DNA of 64,000 nucleotides, from the NCBI GenBank assembly GCA_029747015.1, contig JAKOGI010000574.1:369501-433500 (forward strand), read 5' to 3'. Positions 22,988 to 34,266 of this stretch are shown here, in pieces. Position 1 is the first letter of the stretch. Each line of letters begins with the position of its first letter. The notes below the pieces were generated by a model. It made no database searches. It was not told the DNA's origin and worked only from the letters and a program-made list of their open reading frames with translations. The stretch comes from Carnegiea gigantea. Taxonomy: Eukaryota; Streptophyta; Magnoliopsida; Caryophyllales; Cactaceae. Both the position numbers and the translations under genes were made by a program.

Positions 22988-23547
22988 GTACTTTATTTGT
23001 TTATTCTGTTAGTGTCTTAGGAGATTCACTGGACTAGTAAGTTATTGGTTATAGTACTTATTAAATGAGATTCATAATGATATAAGAATAAGCTGGATGA
23101 CAAAAGTACAGAACTTTTCGGTTTTTTTCGTCATTTCTTGGCGGGGTAGGGCTTTTGGGGTGCAAAAGGCAGGAGATTTGCAATGATTTTTTAGCATGAC
23201 ATTAGTCTTTTTCTTTCCTTTTTACATTTACATGCAACAAATTTAGCCTTTCAGGCTTTATATCAGTGTGGTGTTTTTTTTGGTATCTGATCATGAAACT
23301 TGTAGTATATCTAAAACTTAAAGATAAATCTCATCGTAGACTGAATAAAAATGTCTCACTAAACTTTTGCCTGCTTTCTTTGTAGTTGAGTAGCAAGCAA
23401 TTGATGCCTTTAAAAACTAAGCTTGAATGACAAAGCTTTATTTCCATTCAATTGGTTTCGTTTCATTTAATCATGAGGCTGAGGTTAACTAATAATAATC
23501 CTTTGTCATCCACTAGCTAAATGTTTTTGCTGGTACTGCACACCCAC

Positions 23548-23606
23548 CCAACCCCCCCCCCCCCAAAACCTTTTTTTGTTTTTTTTGGGGGGGGGGGTTG
23601 GGGTAG
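23548..23606. repeat. poly(C)/poly(G) imperfect hairpin in intron 2
   Basis: A run of 14 C, then AAAACC, T7, G, T8, then a run of 11-12 G and TTGGGG. The C and G runs are complementary across a short A/T-rich spacer, so the strand could fold into a hairpin or form a G-rich structure. A mononucleotide-run artefact in assembly cannot be excluded. Confidence 0.75.
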
Positions 23607-23721
23607 TATGGAGCAAAGACCTATAGGGAATCTAGGAGAGTACCGACTCCTATGTTTTGAGCTCCTTTTTTCAAGGAAAACGGAGAGAATTCTAGAGATT
23701 CGGGTTACTGCTAGGTGTCAC

Positions 23722-24150
23722 CCTTTGGACGTGTTTGATAATAGAGGTTGAAGTAGAGGTTAGTGGTTTGTGGTGATCAAAATGGTATGGACCACTACTT
23801 AAAGTATTCGGTGAAGTAGTGAATGAGGTAGTGGTTAGAGGTTTATGTAGTGTTTTTTAAAAGCTAATGAAAGTAGCTTTTAAGAACTTCCACCTAGTGG
23901 TTGCATTGCAAATTATAAAATTCTTCTTTTGATTTACTGAAAACCTTTATTTATTGTGCCCTTTTTAGTCATTTTATATAAATTTGCTACTTTAACAGCT
24001 ACCTTTACTAAACGCATTTATTTTAAATCGCTAGTTGAACCACTAACCACTAACCACTAGTGGGTCACAGCTAATCGCTAGTAAAACTGCTGACAGCTAG
24101 TAAAACAGTTAATCATTACTAAAGCAGCTAATTTTACCGAACACGCCCTT
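23722..24150. mobile_element. Putative hAT-like MITE in intron 2
   Basis: About 430 bp, non-coding, with imperfect terminal inverted repeats: left GGACGTGTTTGATAATAG and right (inverted) GGGCGTGTTCGGTAAAATTAG. The CGTGTTTGGTAA core is typical of non-autonomous hAT elements in plants. CCCTTT occurs outside both ends, which could be part of an 8-bp duplication. The interior has repeated TAACCACTA and GCTAGTAAAAC motifs. Confidence 0.5.
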
Positions 24151-24459
24151 TATTTGAATTTCTTATGTCCAGTATGGCGTGTGCAGGAGAGCCACTTTCA
24201 ACTCTTCACATTATCACATGCTTACTAAGCATCTAAACAGTATATGACCACCCATCCCTCTTCTAGATGTTCCCATTCTTTCGGGCTTTTGTTACCCATT
24301 TCCCATTAACTTCCCTAGAAAGCATAAAGTTCTGCAACAGTAAGATTTAACCACGGAAAAATGAAGGAAATCTAACATTTCATGATAAAAAAAACTTCTT
24401 TGTCGCTTTTTCATGCCTGTTAGTCATCATCATCTCTTTGCTAACCATATTTCATACAG

Positions 24460-24610
24460 GGCAAAGCTTGTGGACCTTGCGCTGGAAACTGGAAAGATTT
24501 ATGAGGGGGAAGGGTTTAAATACATCCAGCAGTGCTTTGAGAATGGCACATTGCACTTGATTGGCTTGCTAAGTGATGGAGGCGTTCACTCCCGCCTAAA
24601 CCAACTGCAG
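24460..24610 (+). pseudogene. iPGAM exon 3 remnant (frame intact)
   Basis: Bordered by an ACAG acceptor and a GT donor. It reads AKLVDLALETGKIYEGEGF, then LIGLLSDGGVHSRLNQLQ with no stop. LSDGGVHS is a hallmark of the iPGAM phosphatase/transferase region. The exon joins in phase with exon 2 (G of the codon split GG/G). Confidence 0.93.
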
Positions 24611-24716
24611 GTTCTTAATTCTTATCTTTACTGAAATGTATCACTGTACCCATTTCCGTCGTTTTTGTGATTCCATGTTGTGTGTATTGATAATGCTTTG
24701 ATGCTTTTATTTTCAG

Positions 24717-24920
24717 TTGTTGCTAAAAGGTTGTGCAGAGCATGGAGCCAAAAGAATCCGTGTTAACATTCTCACTGATGGGCGTGATGTTGTCGATGGC
24801 ACAAGTGTGAAGTTTGCGGAGATTCTCGAAAACGACCGAGCACAGCTACGTGAGCAAGGTGTTGATGCACAGATAGCCTCTGGTGGGGGCCGAATGTATG
24901 TGACCATGGATCGCTATGAG
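24717..24920 (+). pseudogene. iPGAM exon 4 remnant (frame intact)
   Basis: Follows a TTTCAG acceptor and precedes a GTGGGT donor. It encodes LLLKGCAEHGAKRIRV, ILTDGRDV with the substrate-binding DGRD motif, and ASGGGRMYVTMDRYE. There are no stops or frameshifts. Confidence 0.93.
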
Positions 24921-26103
24921 GTGGGTTTTGACCTCTGTTTCATGCTGAAAGGAGAAGAAGTTCAGTAATAAAGTTAGTCAGTTGACCCTGGAATTTATGG
25001 AATCAATATAAATACAGTTTGGGTTTGCTATTTTTGACTTCAAAGTTGTGCATTCACTGCCATCAACTGAAAGGGAAAACATAGTATAAACTTTTTCTGG
25101 CAAATAATGCATTCAGACATCTGGTCATACAATGGAAATTACGTTGAAAACTACAGCTTCTTTCCTTATGTAGCTGCAGCACAGGGACCAAGTGGAAGCA
25201 GCTTTTCATTCTGAGAGCCATACTTCACGCTAGATAAGGAAAATGATAAGGGGGCATGATCATAACGATTTCGACAAAGCAGGAAAATGGAAAAAGCAAA
25301 GCTTGTATAAGTGGCCAAAGGATTCATTTTCTTGCTAGACAGCTGAATAGTGCCTATACCACATAACAATGCCTACAGCTTCTTTGGTCTGAGGAGTAAT
25401 CTGAGCTTCCTATATGCCTAAAGCAGAGGACAGTGATAATAAATCAATAGTTATAGGTCTGCGGTGAGCAGAATGATAGCTGAAAAGCTTAGTTTTCTAC
25501 TAGTATTCGAGCTTTGATCATAATGGACTGCCTTTGTAAACTATCCTTTGTTCCTTTTTGTGGAGTTCTGGGCGGACAATGATTTAAGTCGACACTCCAA
25601 TGCAACCAGACCACTTTGAAATTCGGAGGCGGGGGCTGCTATGTCTGGACCCCCTCCCCCCAATCACACACGCGCATGCAGAAAGCTATTTGTAGGCAGG
25701 ACTCTAGGGGCTTGGTTTGGATTTGGATTTAGAATGATGAACCACAATCAATCTGGGACAGTCCAGAAGAGAAAGGAGGGTGACTCCCTCAAGATAGAGG
25801 GGATTTTTTTTTTTTTTTTTGGTAGAAGATATTTCATCCAGAAAAAAACCAAGGCATTTTAGTTTGTTGGAAGACAATCAATAAATAAATAAATAATTCA
25901 TATGTTCCTGTTCCATTTCTTCCAGTGATGACCTTGTGAAATGTGAACCAAACTTTTAAGAACATTTATGGAAATTCATATGCTTGGTCATCTTGATTTG
26001 TAGCATCATGGCAGTCGTATTCTTTTTATCAGTTGAGCTGCTGTAGATCGATTATGGTCATCATTTTATGCTGTCGTCTCATTACTGTCAAGTACACTAC
26101 TTT
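24921..26103. other. iPGAM intron 4
   Basis: 1.35 kb between exons 4 and 5. It contains a C-run (25653-25662), a T-run (25806-25820) and a short AAAT tetranucleotide repeat (25879-25897). No mobile element ends were recognised. Confidence 0.55.
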
Positions 26104-26316
26104 GATAACTATTATCTTCTCAATCTTGTAGTTTTAGCTAATAAGTGCCTCTTCTTGAAAATTCCAGAATGATTGGGGTGTGGTACGGATGGTATGCCCA
26201 TGTCCTTGATGATAACTATTATCTTTTCAATCTTGTAGTTTTAGCTAATAAGTGCCTTTTCTTGAAAAATCCAGAATGATTGGGGTGTAGTACGGATGGT
26301 ATGCCCATGTCCTTGG
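26104..26316 (+). repeat. 107-bp tandem duplication across the exon 5 acceptor
   Basis: Two copies, 26104-26210 and 26211-26316, differ at only a few positions. Each contains the end of intron 4, the CCAG acceptor and the first 40 or so bases of exon 5. Both carry the same damaged VVR-GW region, so the exon 5 frameshift came before the duplication. Confidence 0.92.
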
Positions 26317-26694
26317 TGAAGCCCCATACAAGTTTAGGAGTGCTCTTGAAGCTGTGAAAAAATTGAGGGAAAACCCTAATGCTAATGGCCAGTACCTACG
26401 ACCATTTGTAATTGCTGATGAGAATGGGAGGCCCGTTGGCCCCATTATGGATGGCGATGCTGTCGTAACTTTCAATGTCCGAGCAGATCGTATGGTTATG
26501 CTTGCTAAGGCGCTAGAATATGTGGATTTTGATAAATTTGATAGAGTTTGATATCCTAAAATCCATTATGCTGGAATGCTTCAATATGATGGTGAATTGA
26601 AACTTCCTAGCCACTATATTGTCGCTCAGCCAGAGATAGAGAGAACCTCTGGTGAGTAGTTAGTCCACAACGGTATCCGTACATTTGCTTGCAG
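26275..26694 (+). pseudogene. iPGAM exon 5 remnant
   Basis: Starts NDWGVV. Codons are then missing around CGGATGG, shifting the frame relative to AHVLGEAPYKFRSALEAVKK. The rest reads QYLRPFVIADENGRPVGP, then DGDAVVTFNVRADRMV, then EYVDFDKFDRV followed by TGA (family arginine). After [14 protein letters not shown] and IERTSGE comes TAG (family tyrosine). It ends TTTGCTTGCAG before a GT donor at 26695. Two nonsense codons and one frameshift make it non-coding. Confidence 0.92.
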
Positions 26695-26793
26695 GTGACG
26701 ATCAGCTTCAGTATCTCATTATGTGAAGTATTACATAAATTATATAATTAGAGACATCAAAATTATCTAATATTTTTCTTTATCGGTTAACAG

Positions 26794-26986
26794 TGAGACA
26801 GTTAAATTCGGCCATGTCACCTTCTTTTGGAATGGGAATCGGTCTGGATACTTCAATCCTGAGGTGGAAGAATATGTTGAAATTCCTAGTGATGTTGGGA
26901 TCAGCTTCAATGTCCAGCCTAAGATGAAGGTGTCTGAGATAGCAGAAAAAGCAAGGGATGCCATATTAAGTCGGAAGTTCGATCAG
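26794..26986 (+). pseudogene. iPGAM exon 6 remnant (frame intact)
   Basis: After the AACAG acceptor it completes the split serine codon and reads [40 protein letters not shown] and [15 protein letters not shown] before the donor GTATTA. It has no stops. Confidence 0.93.
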
Positions 26987-27072
26987 GTATTAAAAACTGC
27001 TCTGTTGACATTTGTACAGAGTAAACGGGTAGAAAATCATTGCTGATTATCTCATGGTTTATATTTGTTTAG

Positions 27073-27168
27073 GTTCATGTCAACATTCCTAATGGAGACA
27101 TGGTTGGCCATACTGGTGATAGTCAGGCCACAATTGTGGGTTGCGAAGCTGGTGATGAGGCTGTTAAG
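27073..27168 (+). pseudogene. iPGAM exon 7 remnant, donor damaged
   Basis: After a TTTAG acceptor it reads VHVNIPNGDMVGHTGD, the metal-site region of the family, then ATIVGCEAGDEAVK. The final AAG is followed by TTATTG where a GT donor is expected; using the GT at 27168 would delete one base of coding sequence. The next exon is almost 22 kb downstream because of nested LTR elements. Confidence 0.88.
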
Positions 27169-27605
27169 TTATTGTCATTTGAAATCCTCGCTTTTCTATT
27201 ATGAATTCATATTTGAAGATTTGAGGGTCTAGGAAGAGTGAAAAACGTTACTTGGGTGTTCTTCTGGAACCAATAGGTAACCTTCATTGGGCTAAGTGTT
27301 TCTGGGCCGAATGGACTCCAAAAGCCACATTTATTAGCTAGCTAGTAGTCCTAGACAGACGCAGGACTAAAGATATGTTGTTGAAGTGGAATGTTATACT
27401 GGATGATACTCATCATTTATGGGGGGATGAACCTGAAAATAAGAATTGTTTGTTTGAATGCACACATAGTGGAAGTATATTGCAGAATATTGGGGCTAAG
27501 ATTAATCTGAGAATGCCAGTGTGCAAGACTTAGGAATGGGCTGTAAGGTCAGTCTTAATGCCATCATAAGGAAGCTGTTTTTCTTTATTATTTCTGCTTT
27601 GATAT

Positions 27606-27960
27606 TGTTGGTGAATTAGAGGTTACCTCGATTGGACAGATCTTACGCCTGCTTGATTGCTACCCACAATTTGGTGGCTACCAGAGTCACCAAGTAGTCA
27701 TGCTCAAAACCCGAAGCTTGACAGATGGCTAGATTATGTGAGGTAGAGGCCAAAGGGTTGATTAGATTTAGGGAATGATTCTTGCTTGCTGCTGTGTCCC
27801 ATTCCTTGATCCATACCCCTTTTATAGTGGCACATAGCCTCAAACAAAATCAAGGAACTTAATGGCTAATTGTTACTGATTATACAGAATTAATTTCTTT
27901 TGTAATAACTAAATCAATTCTAGATGTATAGGCCATTATTGTGACCATTACTGGTCAATA
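27606..27960 (-). repeat. 3' LTR of the Copia element
   Basis: Starts TGTTGGTGAATTAGAGG and ends CTGGTCAATA on the plus map. It matches 47589-47960 with substitutions and a gap near the start (the right copy has an extra GTGGAAACTTGCTTGCC). Confidence 0.92.
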
Positions 27961-28962
27961 GCTCCCCTTCGGCTACAAAGACCATGATTCTCATATCACC
28001 CTGCCAACAAATTCCCTCACGCTTCATACTGGGAATGGAGCGTGTGACCCAAAAAAAAAAAAAAAAACAATGTTATATCAAGTCAACATCAACATCTAAC
28101 TGGCATAACACTTTCACAAAATATCAATACCCCGAATCATTCAAAAACACATCAGCAATGGCGTACACTATCCCTTTAAGCCTGATATATCAATTGATTA
28201 TATACTGAATATAATCGCCGAGGCTTGAAATGGTGATGGAAAAATGATTCTTCCTTAGACCATTAAAATAATCCATCTTAGCATACCTGCCCCTGCTGCA
28301 CCGTTATATCTTGGCCCTTAGAAAAACACATTAAAGTAGCAACGTCATGCTTTGACTTCATATTATACTCTAAGTCAAAGAGTATCGCCAATGAGGGTCA
28401 CACAGTGATATGGAAAGGGAACTCACTTGTCATTCATCAAATAGGTCGGTATTTAGCACACACAGTATGAGGGCGTGTGATATGTCATGGCATAGCTCCC
28501 ACTAAGTTGGGCATGTCACTCTTCTATGCCATGCGAATCATAAGTTTGGTTTTTACTTAAAAAACCAACTTGAGTTACTAGATCAACATATCTAATGTTA
28601 ACCTCAGCACTAAGGATTCGGCTATAAGGCTTTCATATGAAAACTTATTTCATATTCGATTCCCTCAAGTCTCATCTTAATCTGACTAAGGCGACTATAT
28701 TCTTTCATTCATATACGCCTAGTATGAGTAATCAATATTGCACACCTAGTTCCAATATGATTCAGTCTCATCCTACTGGCTACTCAAGTGTCAGGGCGAT
28801 TGCCTGTGTGACTAGGCCAATCAGAAGCCTGGTGACATTACCATGTGCCTTATAATGTACTTGCATATTTATGAATATCTGAAAAGAAATATCATTCTTT
28901 ATTTCATAAATACGTAATACAAGGATAAACACGTCCATCATACACTTAGATACATTCAAAAA
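27961..28962 (-). other. Copia 3' UTR and polypurine tract
   Basis: Non-coding. Next to the 3' LTR the minus strand has GCCGAAGGGGAGCT, a purine-rich tract suited to plus-strand priming. An A-run (28051-28067 on the plus map) and no ORF of note occupy the rest. Confidence 0.65.
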
Positions 28963-29452
28963 CTAAGTCCTATGTAGACCTAAGCTCATCACATGAACTT
29001 TGAAAGTGTCTTTAGCAGTAGGCTTAGTTAAAGGATCAGTTATCATCCTACCTGTAGATATATACTTAATGGCAACTTCTTTTTCTTTTATGGTGTTTCT
29101 AACAAAACGATAACACATCTTAATATGGTTGGTCTTCCTGCAGAACTTTAGATCCTTAGCAAACTGGATAGCAGCAGTATTATCGCACATCATTTTTACA
29201 GGATCATCAACTCTAGGAGTGAGATTGAGATCCTAAAGAAAACTCCTCAGCCATATTGCCTCTTGAGTGGCAAGGAAATAAGCAACATACTCTACTTCCA
29301 TAGTCAAAAGCGCTATGTAGTAAGAAACACAAAGATATGGCTTCCCCGCTTAGGGTGAACACATATCCTGAGGTAGACCTAGATTCATCTAGATTGCCAC
29401 CCCAATCAGCATTCGAATATCCTCTTAATTTAAGGTCTCCACCTGGCAGCAA
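28963..29452 (-). pseudogene. Copia RNase H
   Basis: RNase H domain at the end of Copia pol. The blocks are LRGYSNADWGGNLDESRS and TSGYVFTLSGEAI (first catalytic aspartate in ADWG), then after a frameshift MCDNTAAIQFAKDLKF, TNHIKMCYRFVRNTIKE and MITDPLTKP. The family pattern CDN.aAi.la.n and D.lTKpl is clear. The ORF ends near 28963, followed by about 1 kb of 3' UTR to the LTR. Confidence 0.85.
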
Positions 29453-29529
29453 AGGACCAGATTACTTGTACCATGTAGGTATCGAAAGATTCTCTTGACG
29501 GCTTGTTAATGAGCAGACCTTGGGTTACT

Positions 29530-30499
29530 TTAGTAATGACTTACCAAATGAACCGTAAAGCAAATGTCTGCCCGTGTACATATGACATACATGAAGCTCC
29601 CTACTGCACTTATAGAAGGAACATTGCGTATTATCTCCTTCTCTTTGTTTGTTTTAGGGCATTGATTGAGACTAAAGGTTAGACCCTTTTCAACTGGAGT
29701 GTCCACGGGTTTAGAATAATGCATTCGAAAATGTTCCAAGATTTTATTAATGTACCCTTCTTGATTCAAACCAAGAAGCTTCTTGGAACAGTTCCGAGTT
29801 GTTTCTACACCAAGGACATACCTAGCCTTACACATGTCCTTTATCTCGAAGATGGAGGATAACCATTGCTTAGTAGTTTGGATCATCTCCATGTTGTTTC
29901 CAGCCAATAGTATGTCATCAACATACAAAGTAAGAAGCATAATTCTCTTTGTAGTTTTCTTGACATATACATAGTGATCTTCAGATACCATGTTTAAGTC
30001 GAAAGAGATAATGACTTCATGGAATCTGAAATACTACACTCTAGAAGACTTCTTGAGACCATAAATAGATCTTTCAAGATGACAAACTTTATCCTCTTAA
30101 TCCTTTGATACAAAACCAAAATGTTGATCCATGTAGATCTCTTGTTCAAGATTTCCATTAAGGAAAGCATTCTTTATATTCATCTGGAATAACTCTAAAT
30201 CCAAATGGACAATCAGGGCCAAAAGTAGGCAAATGGAGACAATTCTCATCACAGGAGAAAAGGTCTCTTTATAGTCTACCCCCTCAATTTGGGTAAACCC
30301 CTTCGCCACTAAACGGGCCTTAAATTTGTTGATTGATCCATCAGTTCGACGTTTTATCTTGAAAACTCAGTTGTTGCCAATTGATTTACGCCGGAGAGGA
30401 AGATCAACAAGTTCCCAAACCTTATTTCTCGCCATAGAGTTCATTTCGTCCCTCATGGCTTCCATCTACTCTTTGTGGTTTGGTGAATCAATAGCCTCT
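29530..30499 (-). pseudogene. Copia reverse transcriptase
   Basis: Reverse transcriptase of the Copia element. Blocks in order on the minus strand: MARNKVWELVDLP and [10 protein letters not shown] (through frame breaks), [38 protein letters not shown] (the family has D(V)K.AFLNG.L.E.VYM, so the first catalytic aspartate is now asparagine), LYVDDILLAGNN with the intact catalytic pair, and MYVICTRADICFTVHLVSHY. An in-frame stop and a frame change near 30000-30096 split the domain. Confidence 0.85.
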
Positions 30500-31053
30500 T
30501 GAAAAGAGGCAGACTTTTCTATCTCTAAAGGAGTGCACAAGAATATCTCCTCTTCCATTGGAAAATATCATCGAGGAATTTTTCTACGCTCACTTCTCCG
30601 GAGTAGAGGTGTGTTGGTTTGTCCCACTGAGATACTCCTCCCCCTATGTCTAGGAGGTGTAGAATCCCCAACTGGTGGAAAATCACTCTTATCCTGAATA
30701 AGTGAACTAACCTCATGTTCATGTATTGGAAAGTGAGGACGAACCTCATTATAAGCCCATCAGGTTTATTCTCGTGGGCAACCAACAACTCATCATCTCT
30801 TCCAAATAGCGAAATAGTACTATCCTCGGCGACACGGTGAGTGTTTAAATTCTCCCCTTCACCAAGAGATAGCTAATCATCTAGCATTAACTCATACAAA
30901 GCTAGGTCATTTTTGATTTCGCTTGGGAACTCATCCTCAAGAAACTCAACATCACGTGAATATATTTCTGTCATACCCCATTAGGGTATTCACTATACAT
31001 AACATATCCCTTAGAATGTTCGGGATATCATATGAACACCATTTTGGTGGCCC
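30500..31053 (-). pseudogene. Copia integrase-RT linker
   Basis: Degenerate region between integrase and reverse transcriptase. A frame at 30788-30525 is open, but only the position identifies it. An acidic, serine-rich linker is expected here in Copia polyproteins. Confidence 0.5.
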
Positions 31054-31960
31054 TTAGACCAAGTTTCCCATGTTTCTAAATTGGGTTGTGTGCATAACCA
31101 GTCGAACCTCACGGCGTAAATGTTCCAAGGAGGGCTTTCTACCATACCATAACTCATATGGAACGGCGGATATGTGCTTACTTGGCACACGGTTAAGGAT
31201 GTAAGCTGTCGTGAGCAATATATCCCCCGAAAAACTAATTGGGAGATTGGCGTGTGCCATCATTGACTTGACCATGTCAAGCAATATTCGATTCCTACGC
31301 TCTGCCACACCATTTTGTTGTGGGGTGCCAGGAATCATGAGTTGTCTTTGCATACCCTTGTCCTCACAAACTCTTTGAACATATATAAGAGTTATTCACG
31401 ACCCCGATCAGTTCGAAGAGTCTTAACTCTCTGTTCTAACTAAGTCTCAACCTCGGCTACGAAGTGTTTGAGCACATCAAATGCTTTGTAACGATGTGAT
31501 AATAGGTACACATACCCATATTTAGAATAATCATCTATGAAAGTCAGGAAATAGAAAGCCCCATGATGTGCTTTCACATTTATGGGTCAATAAATATCAG
31601 AGTAAATAAGCTCTAGAGGGCTTGATGCCCTTAAAGCCTTACCAAAAGGCTTAGCCGTCGTCTTGCCAGCTAGGCATGACTCACATCTAGGCAGCTTAAC
31701 TTTAGTGAGTTGGTCTAAAAGACCTTCTTTGGCTAGCCTACTCATCCTATCTTGGCCAATGTGACCAAGTCTAGCATGTCACTTAATTGATTCTAGATTG
31801 GAATCAAAATGTGAGATAAAGACTCAATGAGAATTTTTATAACAATAATCCAAATCAAGTATAAGAAAATCGGTCTTTAAAGTAGCGTGGCTAAATACAT
31901 TGTCACCATACAAAATATCCGAAGTATCAGGACAAGAACTAAAAACAAAAACTAGACTTC
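31054..31960 (-). pseudogene. Copia integrase
   Basis: Integrase that inserts element cDNA. The clearest block is MIPGTPQQNGVAERRNRILL (31330-31271), with the catalytic glutamate in the NG.AER context. It is followed by MVKSMMAHANLP, AYILNRVPSK and YELWYGRKPSLEHLR, all typical of Copia integrase cores. The upstream interval 31354-31960 holds the N-terminal zinc and DDE parts in broken frames (for example the segment around 31400-31445 corresponding to the D.G.EY block). Frameshifts and stops abolish function. Confidence 0.8.
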
Positions 31961-31989
31961 ATTAAAGAAACTAAAGACAAAAGACAAAG

Positions 31990-32190
31990 TCACATCCCAG
32001 GTGCGTAAAGAGCATAAAAAAAGAGCAATTTATTCCCTCCTCGTAGCGTGAGCTTGTATGCTCTAACACCTAGAATGTTTTCTTCATTGCCATTTCCCAG
32101 CACGACAGTTTGTGAACCCACCAGGTAGTAGTGAAAGTTCACGAAGCCAGCTCTATCTAGAACTATATGTTTGCTTGCTCCCATATCTAC
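31990..32190 (-). pseudogene. Copia aspartic protease fragment
   Basis: Aspartic protease that matures the polyprotein. The active-site block reads MGASKHIVLDRAGFV, preceded by an aspartate codon, so the family D(T/S)GA motif has become DMGA. The later blocks VGSQTVVLGNG and LTLRGGNKLLF match the Copia protease region and lead into LYAPGM. The substituted active site and a stop make it inactive. Confidence 0.75.
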
Positions 32191-32229
32191 AATCCAATTA
32201 GGAAAAGAATTAGCAACTAATTCATGGGA

Positions 32230-33181
32230 TCATATATACAATTCAGGAGAATAAGTAGAGAAAGATACCTTCTGAGGCTCAGGATAATCCTGAGCATAAT
32301 GACCTTTTTTGCCACAATTATAGCACTTCACGTGTGCTATATTTTTCTCTCTGTTGCCTTTAGCCATTTGCTTCTTGGCAATTCCAGCCTTTGCCCTACC
32401 TTTCTGAGGGGAGCATGAACCTTTCTTAGTCTGCTTACCTCGATTATTCTTATTGCCTCTAGGCCTATTTCCCTTCGTAACAAAAGCCACATTAGGAGTA
32501 TCGAACATTTTCAGGCGCCCCTCCTCTATTTCATGGTGGCTTTGGATCTCAGCGAAGGTCTTTAAATGCTCAGAATGAGTCAAAACTAACTTCACATGAT
32601 TCCAATGCTCAGGTTCATCAGGAAGAGCCCGAATCACATTCAGGATTTGCTCTCCCTTAGAAACCTCTTTACCAGCAGTCTTGAGATCACGAATCATGGC
32701 ACTTATGATTCGTAAATGCTCAGTCATGGTGCGACTGGAATCCATTTTGTACTGAATCCATTTCAATTACAAGGTATGAAGCCTTGTCTCGGATGTCTGT
32801 TCCAAATAGATTTTGATTTGGACCCATATGTACTTAGTTGTGGGACACATCTCAAATTCTCCAATTAAATCATCGTGCATGCAGAACAACATGGTAAAGC
32901 ATGCCCTTCGATCCTTCTTGGACCAGTCGTTGTAGGCCTTCAAGCTTTCTTGATCTGCACAGTAGTAGTATCAACTGGCTTATCATCTTTATCCTTGTCA
33001 GATGGTGGAAACTGGCTACCGTCAAGTGTTTAAACATGTCTCTTTCATTGAAAAGATACCGGATCTTCTGTTTCCACATTTCATAGTTAGTCCCATCTAA
33101 CTTCTGACTAATGAACAATTCACTGATCATTGTGTTGTTAGTTGTCATATCTACAAGTATTAAAAGATGGATGTAAGGCAC
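32230..33181 (-). pseudogene. Copia gag with zinc knuckle
   Basis: Gag would form the particle shell and bind element RNA. Two frames cover it. 33181-32870 starts near MTTNNTMISELFISQKLDGT and includes NYEMWKQKIRYLF, the Copia gag N-terminal pattern (LdG.NY..W...). 32766-32230 carries LNVIRALPDEPEHWNHVK, HHEIEEGRL, and a basic stretch. The zinc knuckle CYNCGKKGHYAQDY has a tyrosine where the last cysteine is expected (CCHC becomes CCHY). The interval 32767-32869 is in another frame. The start is placed at the methionine 33181-33140 region; exact initiation is uncertain because of decay. Confidence 0.8.
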
Positions 33182-33579
33182 ATATTTCTCTAAGCAATTA
33201 AATTATTAAAAATTTCATAATTCATGTCATATGATCGAAAATTTCGCCAAGCTCATAATCATCTCATACAATCATGAACGAGAAATTTAAATAATTTAAT
33301 TAGCATATTTTCATAAAAATTCATTCATATGGATCATAATTAAAACGTTAAACAAATTAACATTTATTTAACTATCACACAGACATTTTTTCAATCCATG
33401 TAAAATTAATTTACATTTTAATTATATACTAAAACTTGTACATATATATGAAACAAATTCATATTGCATCATAGACAATTAACTTGACCCCATATCATGT
33501 TGTTTGAAATATGAAACAAATTTATGTCAAATGATCATGTGATAATAAATATTTTTTACATTAAACTTATTAATGTTAC

Positions 33580-33991
33580 TGATTCAGTACAGTTTAGGAA
33601 TCCTTCTAGGTACAGTTGTTGGAGACGTGGGGCACAAGGATGGGTTTGTGGACCGGGGAACGCCTCTCCGACGGTGAAGTCAGTTCCAAGTCCGAGTTAC
33701 TGGTCAAAGGAGAAGTAAAGTTAATTCAGTGTCCACACTTACTAACCCCTTTCTCGAGAGAAACAGGGCATTATTTATAGCCCTCTCAAGGAAGGGTAAA
33801 ATAGTAACTTTACCTGAAGGGCTTGTGTGGGCCGCTGGTCTCGGTGTGGTTGGGCCCAGAGTAGGCCCCTAGGGTTGCGCTTTGGGCCCTTGAGTTATTC
33901 TTCTGGACCCAGTACCCTTGTATGGGCCTAACTTATGAGGTGAAAATTCAGAGGAAGCCCATTTGAGGTAAATCGGATTTATCCCGAATCA
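33580..33991 (-). repeat. 3' LTR of the Tat element
   Basis: 412 bp, TGATTC...GAATCA. Compared with the other LTR it lacks about 80 bp after the GAGACGTGGG block and a further stretch near 33895. The GTTAC duplication lies directly to its left. Confidence 0.93.
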
Positions 33992-34192
33992 CTTAGCCCC
34001 GCATATTATGCCCGTACGTCGAGTCTAATCGAGCAATCGGGTAGAATGTGGACCACCGATTTCTCAATCATCACGCATCTAGAGGTCCTTGGGAATCATA
34101 CCTTGACAATGAACGGTCCTGGTGCCCCCGTCCACAGATGCACGAGTTACGAGGCGTGCACAGTGTCATAACGAAACCGTTGCTATCTCCAC

Positions 34193-34199
34193 TATAAAA
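34193..34199 (+). promoter_or_regulatory. TATA box of antisense unit A
   Basis: TATAAAA within CCACTATAAAAGGC, 68 bases before the ATG of unit A, opposite in strand to the host element. Confidence 0.65.
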
Positions 34200-34266
34200 G
34201 GCAACCATCAGTGCATGGTGCTTACCACTTCCTTATTCGGCAACAATTACGACCTTACCTCTCTCC

